Assembly: GCA_015233265.1 (NCBI GenBank)
Contig: JADFXZ010000029.1
Span: forward strand, 5,752 to 17,863
DNA from: Nitrospirota bacterium
GTDB lineage: Bacteria > Nitrospirota > Thermodesulfovibrionia > Thermodesulfovibrionales > Magnetobacteriaceae
Reading direction: 5' to 3'
Length of the DNA: 12,112 bases
How positions within the stretch are numbered: position 1 is the stretch's first letter; the number at the start of each line of letters is the position of its first letter. The notes below the pieces were generated by a model, which made no database searches, was not told the origin of the DNA, and saw only the letters and a program-made list of their open reading frames with translations. The position numbers and the translations under genes are program-made. Positions 7,540 to 12,112 of the stretch are shown piece after piece.

Positions 7540-8729
7540 CCAATGTCCTGATATGCGGCGCTGGAATCATAGGGCTTACGATTGCCCGGCAACTCGTTGA
7601 GGACGGATATGAGGCAATCACTATAATTGAAAAGGAAGACGCGCTTGGGCTGCACGCCTCGGGCAGAAATAGCGGTGTGCTGCACGCAGGGGTTTATTAC
7701 TCGCCAGATACACTAAGGGCAAAGTCCTGCCTCAAGGGAAATATGCTGATGCGGCAGTACTGCAGGCAACACGGCCTCCCGCTCTTTGAATCCGGCAAGG
7801 TGATCGTTGCCAAAAACGAAAAAGAAATCCCAATCTTAAAAGAATTATTCAACAGGGCAACGGCAAACGGGGCAAGGGTAGAACTTATCGATGAGCGTCA
7901 GCTTGCTGAGATCGAACCGGCGGCAGTGACCTGTGAAACCGCCCTCTACTCATCCGACACGGCGGTGGTTGACCCAAAGGCCATACTAAAGTCACTCTAT
8001 GACGGCCTCATTAAGACAGGGAAAGTCAAGATACTCAAGAATACTGAATTTAAGGGTCTAAAGGGAAGCAAAAACTGCATGACAACAAATGGGGAAATAG
8101 AATTCGATACGTTTATAAACGCGGCTGGGGCATACAGCGACAAGGTTGCCCACGCGTTTGGTGTTGGGCTTGATATAAGCCTCGTGCCGTTTAAGGGCAT
8201 ATACAGGAAATTGCGGCCTGAGCGGGCCGGGATGATTCGGGCAAGTATATATCCCGTACCAGACATCAGAAATCCGTTTCTTGGGGTGCATTTCACAAAG
8301 GGGATAGACGGCAGCGTATACCTTGGGCCAACTGCAATTCCGGCCCTTGGTAGAGAGAACTACGGCATATTAAAAGGCGTGGACTCGGAGGCGTTTGAGA
8401 TCATGAGGAGGGCGTTGGTGTTGTTTTCGGAAAACCCTAAGTTCAGAGAGGTTGCCTTTACTGAGCCTAAGAAGTACCTGTTTAAGTATTTCTTCGAGGA
8501 TGCCCGCGTTCTAGTTAAAGACCTCAGACCTGAGGACGTAATCCCCACAGACAAGGCGGGAATCAGGCCGCAGCTTGTCGATTGGAAGACAAAGGAGCTT
8601 GTCACAGATTTTCTTGTGGTCAAGGATGGCAGCTCAGTCCATGTGCTTAATTCCATATCGCCGGCCTTTACAAGCTCAATGGATTTCGCCCGCTTTATCG
8701 TAACAAATTATATAAAAAACACAACATAG
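7527..8729 (+). CDS. FAD-dependent oxidoreductase, L-2-hydroxyglutarate oxidase (LhgO)-like
   Basis: A 400-residue DAO-type flavoprotein. The dinucleotide-binding motif GAGIIG occupies 11-16, with E35 at the end of strand 2 to bind the FAD ribose. ASGRNSGVLHAGVYY at 44-58 is highly characteristic of L-2-hydroxyglutarate oxidases and close relatives. INAAGAYSD (about 205-213) and GIRPQLVDW near 345-353 are further family features. I start at the ATG at 7527, which has AGGGAGAAG just upstream and gives the motif its usual position; an in-frame ATG at 7485 would add 14 residues that overlap the glycosyltransferase. LhgO oxidises L-2-hydroxyglutarate to 2-oxoglutarate in the cell. Within this sugar operon, a different 2-hydroxy-acid or alditol-like substrate is plausible, but that is inference. 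Confidence 0.9.
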   Translation: MVEVANVLICGAGIIGLTIARQLVEDGYEAITIIEKEDALGLHASGRNSGVLHAGVYYSPDTLRAKSCLKGNMLMRQYCRQHGLPLFESGKVIVAKNEKEIPILKELFNRATANGARVELIDERQLAEIEPAAVTCETALYSSDTAVVDPKAILKSLYDGLIKTGKVKILKNTEFKGLKGSKNCMTTNGEIEFDTFINAAGAYSDKVAHAFGVGLDISLVPFKGIYRKLRPERAGMIRASIYPVPDIRNPFLGVHFTKGIDGSVYLGPTAIPALGRENYGILKGVDSEAFEIMRRALVLFSENPKFREVAFTEPKKYLFKYFFEDARVLVKDLRPEDVIPTDKAGIRPQLVDWKTKELVTDFLVVKDGSSVHVLNSISPAFTSSMDFARFIVTNYIKNTT

Positions 8730-8733
8730 CAGA

Positions 8734-9570
8734 ATGCTGTACGTCTCGACATCATCGATAAACGCCACAAGCGTCATAGAGTGCGTAGAGCGTTGCGCCC
8801 ATATCACAAAAAACATAGAACTCAGCGGCGGGTGCGATTATGAGGAGGGGCTGTTAAACAAACTTATCGAGACAAAGAGACGCTTGAGACTAAAATTCCT
8901 GCTGCACGGCTATTTCCCGCCCCCAAAAACGCACTTTATTATGAATTTCGCAGAAAACAGCCCCAGAACCCACTCATTTATAACCGAGGCGGCAACTTTT
9001 ATTGGGATGCTCGATATTCCCTATTATTCTGTACACTCAGGGTTTAAGAAGTCATTTGGTCTCAGCAAAGAAATACTGGTTAATCCCAGTAACACAAATG
9101 CCTTTACAATTAAGGATGTGGGAAAATCATTCTCCGATTTTAAGATGAACTATCCAGATACGAAACTAGCGCTTGAAAATCTCTACCCAAATCCGGACAG
9201 GCACTGTTGTTTTATGATTGCGCCAGCTGACATAATGGAGATGCTCGACAGATTTCCAGGTGTTTATCTGCTGCTGGACTTGGGGCACTTGAAGATTTCC
9301 TCGCGCCAAACCGGATTTAAATACGCCGAGGCTGTGGAGCTGCTCTTTGAGAAATACTCCCATAGAATCCTGGAGCTGCACCTGTCAGAAAACGACGGCC
9401 TGACAGACAAACACTGGCCAATACATTCAGACAGCGTTCAATACATGATATTAAAAAACTTCGCCGCCATAATAATGAAAAGAAAGATAAACGTGGTACT
9501 TGAGACACGAAATTCCGATATTAAGGAAGTGCGAGATTGTTATTTATTGATAAATGAGCTTTTGAGTTAA
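8734..9570 (+). CDS. Sugar phosphate isomerase/epimerase-like TIM-barrel protein
   Basis: A 278-residue protein with the pattern of the xylose isomerase-like/AP endonuclease 2 TIM-barrel superfamily. Candidate metal ligands lie at barrel strand ends in the usual order: E148 (ALENLYP), D182 and H185 (LLLDLGHLKIS), H216 (ELHLSEND) and E257 (VVLETRN), with H231 possibly contributing. LLHGYF near 57-62 and YSVHSGF near 99-105 supply further conserved histidines. Members isomerise or epimerise sugars, sugar phosphates or keto-inositols, generally with a divalent metal; a few are endonucleases, which the context argues against. The gene begins 4 bp after the oxidoreductase stop and is the last of the operon. 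It could act on the product of the transketolase pair or supply its acceptor. Specific substrate unknown. Confidence 0.82.
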   Translation: MLYVSTSSINATSVIECVERCAHITKNIELSGGCDYEEGLLNKLIETKRRLRLKFLLHGYFPPPKTHFIMNFAENSPRTHSFITEAATFIGMLDIPYYSVHSGFKKSFGLSKEILVNPSNTNAFTIKDVGKSFSDFKMNYPDTKLALENLYPNPDRHCCFMIAPADIMEMLDRFPGVYLLLDLGHLKISSRQTGFKYAEAVELLFEKYSHRILELHLSENDGLTDKHWPIHSDSVQYMILKNFAAIIMKRKINVVLETRNSDIKEVRDCYLLINELLS

Positions 9571-9590
9571 CATTTATGATATGCTAAAAT
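9562..9590 (+). promoter_or_regulatory. Candidate promoter for hicB
   Basis: TTGAGT (9562-9567) and TAAAAT (9585-9590) are separated by 17 bp. This lies over the 3' end of the isomerase gene and about 48 bp before the hicB start, which has GAGGG at 9625-9629. It would let hicB be transcribed independently of the sugar operon. Confidence 0.4.
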
Positions 9591-9638
9591 GAATAAGCGG
9601 CTTTTTATTTCAACATTAATGACAGAGGGATAAACCTT

Positions 9639-9833
9639 ATGAAACTTAGAATAATAGTTGAACCGGATGAGGATGTATATGTTGCCTACTGCCCGGAGCT
9701 GCCAGGATGTGTTACCTATGGAGATACATTTGAAGATGCCCGCGAGAATTTCATGGAAGCCCTTGAGTTATACCTGAGACCTACGGAGGAACTCCTACCG
9801 CTTGAAGCAAAGGTCTATGAGGTTACGGTGTAG
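9639..9833 (+). CDS. hicB: HicB-family antitoxin, short single-domain form
   Basis: A 64-residue protein with the HicB/UPF0150 N-terminal domain: IVEPDEDVYVAYCPELPGCVTYGDTFEDARENFMEAL is the family signature, particularly AYCPELPGCVTYGDT followed by the amphipathic helix. Short HicB proteins of this kind neutralise the mRNA-cleaving toxin HicA by covering its active site. It lacks the C-terminal DNA-binding extension of longer HicB proteins, but the length is normal for the short class. The start is supported by GAGGG 9 bases upstream. The expected hicA partner is not intact: only a C-terminal fragment is recognisable immediately downstream, so this is probably an orphan antitoxin. Confidence 0.85.
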   Translation: MKLRIIVEPDEDVYVAYCPELPGCVTYGDTFEDARENFMEALELYLRPTEELLPLEAKVYEVTV

Positions 9834-9834
9834 T

Positions 9835-9915
9835 GGGCCAAAGACCTTCAAAAAAATCCTTGAAGGTGCAGGACTAAGCATCGATGATTTTATAAAAATC
9901 AGGATGAACATATAG
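9835..9915 (+). pseudogene. hicA: hicA 3' remnant (C-terminal tail only)
   Basis: One base after the hicB stop, a frame encodes 26 residues before TAG, including TFKKILEGAGLSIDDFI. This resembles the C-terminal end of HicA toxins, which typically reads like GTLRSILKQAGLSxEEF. The frame can be opened at an ATG at 9817 inside hicB, giving only 32 residues. The rest of HicA, including the double-stranded-RNA-binding fold and its catalytic histidine, is absent. The simplest reading is a deletion that removed the body of hicA and left hicB joined to its tail. The identification rests on recalled family consensus over about 20 residues, so it is moderate. Confidence 0.5.
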
Positions 9916-9928
9916 CGCACAGGTACAA

Positions 9929-9975
9929 GGGGGACGCAGTCTTCCACTGAATCAGTAAAAAGCTGACCGTCCCCC
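9929..9975. repeat. G/C-rich inverted repeat, REP-like
   Basis: GGGGGACG (9929-9936) and CGTCCCCC (9968-9975) are perfect inverted copies separated by 31 bases. The CCGTCCCC end followed by ATTATTTTT might also give weak transcription termination for hicB. The GGGGGACGGTC-like sequence recalls REP elements mobilised by Y1 transposases. It separates the plus-strand genes from the convergent minus-strand block. Confidence 0.5.
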
Positions 9976-9982
9976 ATTATTT

Positions 9983-10444
9983 TTAACTCACCTTAAACCC
10001 ATGCTGATAGCGCCTTTTCAGAAACAAAGTTGATACACCTCTCACCTTCGGAATGCTATTGCGCATAGCATATACAATGGTCACTCCGTCCGGTAATCCT
10101 GTATCTTTATCTAAATGAATAAAATCATTAGTAGTTAATGCTCTTTCTGTTGATTTGTCAGAGATTACACAAATCTCCTCAGCATAATCACAGAGAAACC
10201 ATATTTTGTCTTTAGAACCATGCCTCGTTGCATCAATGTCTTTATGAAGTCCGTTTAAACCTCTAAATTCTTCTTCTCCCCATGCAATAACATGTATCCT
10301 GAAACGAATCGTACCAGCTACTGATGGAGCTGTCGTTTTTTTATATGTATAATACATATACATGTAAATATCACCTTCATTTGGGAGGGTAGAAGGTTCA
10401 GTATTATCAAAAGGAAAACTAAAATACCTTTTCTTTGAAGCCAC
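9983..10444 (-). CDS. Protein of unknown function, 153 residues
   Basis: I do not recognise this protein. From the GTG at 10444 it has 153 residues, is soluble (no signal peptide or membrane segment) and is mixed alpha/beta with many aromatic residues. Notable stretches are RYFSFPFDN (6-14), NEGDIYMYMYYTYKK (22-36), IRFRIHVIAWGEEEFRGL (46-63), and DATRHGSKDKIWFLCDYAEEICVISDKS, whose WFLCDY and EEICVISD look like adjacent beta strands. The start is uncertain: an in-frame stop closes the frame just upstream, GTG has no well-placed Shine-Dalgarno (GAGGAG sits 16 bases away), and the ATG at codon 27 has AAGGTG about 9 bases ahead. It follows the toxin gene by 98 bp in the same orientation, so it may be part of that accessory cassette. 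Length and even codon structure suggest a real gene. Confidence 0.55.
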   Translation of the reverse strand: MASKKRYFSFPFDNTEPSTLPNEGDIYMYMYYTYKKTTAPSVAGTIRFRIHVIAWGEEEFRGLNGLHKDIDATRHGSKDKIWFLCDYAEEICVISDKSTERALTTNDFIHLDKDTGLPDGVTIVYAMRNSIPKVRGVSTLFLKRRYQHGFKVS

Positions 10445-10542
10445 CCTATTTGTTTAACATCTCCTCTATCCAGTCATTGCCTACCCCTGCTTCTGTCGGG
10501 TACATATATTAACGCATACTACCTCCCATAACTTTATAATTT

Positions 10543-10812
10543 TTAACTGTCGTTTTTAATGGAAAAACCCTCTCTATGAAACACTCGTATAAATTCCAGT
10601 TTGTCTGAAATGATGCACAAGGCAATTCGATAAATTCCAACTCTTATAATATAGAATCCATCGTGTCCTTTTATTCTTAGTAATTTTCGAAAAAGCGAAT
10701 CATGATCATACAAAGGCAGCTCTTCAAACACAATATTTTCAATTCGTTTCTTATAAGGCAAAGGCAAAGAAGCAAGGTCTTTTAGGAACTGTTTATTATA
10801 ATTGAAGTCCAT
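10543..10812 (-). CDS. RelE/ParE-superfamily toxin (type II toxin-antitoxin)
   Basis: An 89-residue protein with the compact RelE/ParE fold pattern: an N-terminal strand (FNYNKQFLKDLASLP), two helices, then the core LLRIKGHDGFYIIRVGIYRIA at 44-64 and a final strand EFIRVFHREG at 73-82. The LxGxxGxYRIRVGxYRI-like core is the family hallmark; R57, R62, H79 and R80 are candidate functional residues. RelE members cut mRNA on the ribosome and ParE members poison gyrase; the sequence does not separate these with certainty. The start codon overlaps the stop of the upstream gene by one base (TAATG), so the two are translationally coupled, as expected for an antitoxin-toxin pair. The upstream product is however a helical-repeat protein and not a classical antitoxin. 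Confidence 0.82.
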   Translation of the reverse strand: MDFNYNKQFLKDLASLPLPYKKRIENIVFEELPLYDHDSLFRKLLRIKGHDGFYIIRVGIYRIALCIISDKLEFIRVFHREGFSIKNDS

Positions 10813-11276
10813 TATGCTGCAATTGACCTATAATATTCTTTTGCCAAATCACGACTAAGAGATTCCGTATCCCTGCATTCAATCATTAGGCGGTAAAAAT
10901 CTGAGTTATCTAATGTCTCCATGTCAAGCTCACTGTCCTGCGTTTCAAGACCATGTTTATAATATATGTCTTCAAGTAAATCAAACAGTTCATCCGCGAT
11001 GTCTTCTGGTGGATCGCCGGAGAGTGCAATTGCGACTAATCGTTCAGCCTCTCTAAGATTGCCGCAATCACATGCAAGAGTAGCGGCACTGCGATATAAG
11101 ACAGACCTCGTTGGTTCAATCGTAGAGTTCTTATAAGATTCAGCCGCCTTGAGTTCACACTCAAACGCGAGTAAAAAAGACTCCTGAGCTTTCTCTGTAT
11201 CACCTTTGAGCTTATGAGAAAAAGCATGCTCAGCAAAATCCATAGCCTTTCTATGCAATATCAATGATTCATTCAT
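10812..11276 (-). CDS. TPR-like helical protein, possible antitoxin or partner of the RelE-type protein
   Basis: A 154-residue, predominantly helical protein. Residues 1-105 look like tetratricopeptide-type helix pairs: MNESLILHRKAMDFAEHAF, then GDTEKAQESFLLAFECELKAAE, then EPTRSVLYRSAATLA and LREAERLVAIALSGDPP, followed by a helix ending near 108. The EPTRSVLYRSAA and ALSGDPPEDIADEL motifs recall a family of small conserved proteins known in cyanobacteria and other bacteria without assigned function. The last 45 residues or so are acidic then basic and differ from that core; such tails are where antitoxins often grip their toxin. It overlaps the upstream gene by ATGA and the RelE-type gene by TAATG. 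No DNA-binding motif is visible. A role as antitoxin is inferred from position only. Confidence 0.7.
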   Translation of the reverse strand: MNESLILHRKAMDFAEHAFSHKLKGDTEKAQESFLLAFECELKAAESYKNSTIEPTRSVLYRSAATLACDCGNLREAERLVAIALSGDPPEDIADELFDLLEDIYYKHGLETQDSELDMETLDNSDFYRLMIECRDTESLSRDLAKEYYRSIAA

Positions 11277-11809
11277 AATTTTCTTATATTTGACTTTGGC
11301 TTGCTAAACTCCACGATTATTATAAAAGCTGGTAAAGAACTAACCCTTTTATTCAGTCTTTCTATTTTAGTCTTTGACCTCGTATTAATGGCGCTATCAC
11401 TACCCTGCCGTATTCCCGACACTTCTAACCGTGCCCGATTGTTAAAGGCATCATAATCGTCTTTATTTCCTAACCAATAATCAAACGCGGTACCCCTCCT
11501 CGATTTTTCAATGACCGTATAATCTGTAAGATTAAGAATCAACATAATTGCTACGCCATAAGCACCATCTTCAGTTGCACGCTCAGCTTCAGCATAACAC
11601 TGTTTCATCTGGTCTGTCACCTCAGGCATGGTGAGTTCGAATATTTCATTGAAATCACCTTCCACTTTTAACTCCACGCTACGTATATGGCCTTGCGATT
11701 CAAAGCTAACCGCAGCGCTCTCAGCAAATGCCAAACCACAAGCGGCAGTTAAGTAAGGATTTGCCCCAGTTCCCAAATCCAACAATTCTATTAATCTTAT
11801 ATTCTTCAT
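11273..11809 (-). CDS. Conserved protein of unknown function, first gene of the toxin-type module
   Basis: A 178-residue protein from the ATG at 11809. Conserved-looking stretches include IELLDLGTG (7-15), an alternating VELKVEGDF strand (45-53), TDQMKQCYAEAERATEDGAYGVAIMLI (65-91), YTVIEKSRRGTAFDYWLG (97-114), ARLEVSGIRQGSDS (126-139) and LPAFIIIVEFSKP (159-171). I recall this pattern as a family often sited next to the TPR-like protein downstream, but its function is not assigned. The frame extends upstream to an ATG at 11974 (233 residues), but the added 55 residues are AT-rich low-complexity hydrophobic sequence that does not look like the family, so I prefer 11809; its ribosome binding site is weak (GGA 13 bases away). 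The stop overlaps the next start (ATGA), implying coupled expression. Confidence 0.65.
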   Translation of the reverse strand: MKNIRLIELLDLGTGANPYLTAACGLAFAESAAVSFESQGHIRSVELKVEGDFNEIFELTMPEVTDQMKQCYAEAERATEDGAYGVAIMLILNLTDYTVIEKSRRGTAFDYWLGNKDDYDAFNNRARLEVSGIRQGSDSAINTRSKTKIERLNKRVSSLPAFIIIVEFSKPKSNIRKL

Positions 11810-12059
11810 TATACAAACAATCCGTGACAAAACACCAGCGCAGCAAACACTGACCATATAATTATACAACTTATTGCTACTCAATGTATACATCCTAAGT
11901 TGGTGATATTTATATATCATCGTGATAATTATGATTGTTACATATAAGTAACATAAAATTATAATATTTATCATAAAATATCCCAGTTTACGAGTCTCAA
12001 GTTAAGAGAGTAGGCCGAAGATGAGTTAAAAAAAGATCGTTTGCTCTGAAGGGGTCGCC

Positions 12060-12112
12060 CTACTTAGGGTCAATCAAATCAGTTGATTCACCCGTCTGTG
12101 GCTCATCATCAG
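12060..12112 (-). CDS. Possible 3' end of a gene running off the right edge
   Basis: Reading the minus strand from the window edge, one frame encodes DDEPQTGESTDLIDPK and stops at TAG (12060-12062). An acidic, polar C-terminus of this kind is common in real proteins, but 16 codons are too few to identify or prove a gene. If real, it would lie about 250 bp upstream of the toxin-type module, on the same strand. The stretch between it and 11809 is AT-rich with no gene that I can support. Confidence 0.25.
   Translation of the reverse strand, partial: DDEPQTGESTDLIDPK

Noticed and set aside
10446..10505. 19-codon minus-strand frame between the toxin gene and the 153-residue gene (MYPTEAGVGNDWIEEMLNK)
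   Set aside because: Too short, closed by a stop just upstream, and the nearby GGGAGG is 16 bases away and better placed for a three-codon frame; it may be a gene remnant, but nothing proves it.
11810..11974. N-terminal extension of the 178-residue protein as a membrane anchor
   Set aside because: The frame is open and the first 20 residues are hydrophobic, with a GGGA 6 bases before the ATG, but the sequence is AT-rich low complexity and the recognisable family region begins at the internal ATG.
12058..12069. CCCTA-CT-TAGGG palindrome as a terminator
   Set aside because: The loop of two bases is too short for a stable hairpin and no T tract follows on either strand.
1..12112. CRISPR array, tRNA or rRNA genes
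   Set aside because: No regularly spaced repeats, no tRNA-like sequence and no rRNA-like stretch were noticed on either strand; a tRNA scan was not possible here.

Overview
The window reads as a bacterial chromosome segment of moderate GC content, with Shine-Dalgarno sites and tightly packed co-directional genes. It combines a multi-PAS membrane histidine kinase, a B12-type radical SAM enzyme, a split transketolase, HicB/RelE-type toxin-antitoxin genes and many small repeats. That mix would fit an environmental Gram-negative such as a member of Nitrospirota or a deltaproteobacterial lineage. This is an impression from gene style only; no marker gene settles the taxonomy.

Layout. (1) Bases 1-2677, minus strand: an almost complete sensor histidine kinase with about eight membrane segments, four PAS-like domains and a HisKA_2-type phosphoacceptor domain. 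Its ATPase domain is cut off by the left window edge. (2) 2778-3137, plus: a small four-helix membrane protein of the Phage_holin_4_2/YvlD type, transcribed divergently from the kinase. (3) 3138-3559: a gene-free gap holding a roughly 270-bp inverted-repeat element flanked by a 10-bp direct repeat (a probable target-site duplication), with a second pair of palindromic repeats nested inside. (4) 3560-9570, plus: a compact six-gene operon encoding both halves of a transketolase, a B12-binding radical SAM protein, a family 2 glycosyltransferase, an LhgO-like FAD oxidoreductase and a TIM-barrel sugar isomerase/epimerase. (5) 9639-9915, plus: an antitoxin hicB followed by what looks like only the 3' tail of hicA. 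(6) 9929-9975: a G/C-rich inverted repeat. (7) 9983-11809, minus and visibly richer in A+T: a three-gene, translationally coupled module (a conserved protein of unknown function, a TPR-like helical protein and a RelE/ParE-family toxin), then a separate gene of unknown function. (8) At the right edge, possibly the last 16 codons of another minus-strand gene.

How the genes may work together. The six-gene operon looks like a dedicated pathway. The two TPP-enzyme halves would transfer a ketol or similar two-carbon unit. The isomerase, oxidoreductase and radical SAM enzyme would further modify a sugar or sugar-like acid, and the glycosyltransferase would attach it to a lipid or surface glycan. The substrate is not visible in the sequence. 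The right-hand minus-strand module resembles a toxin-antitoxin or defence-type cassette with a non-standard partner: the gene overlapping the toxin start encodes a helical-repeat protein, not a classical DNA-binding antitoxin. These two loci are the best candidates for undescribed systems.
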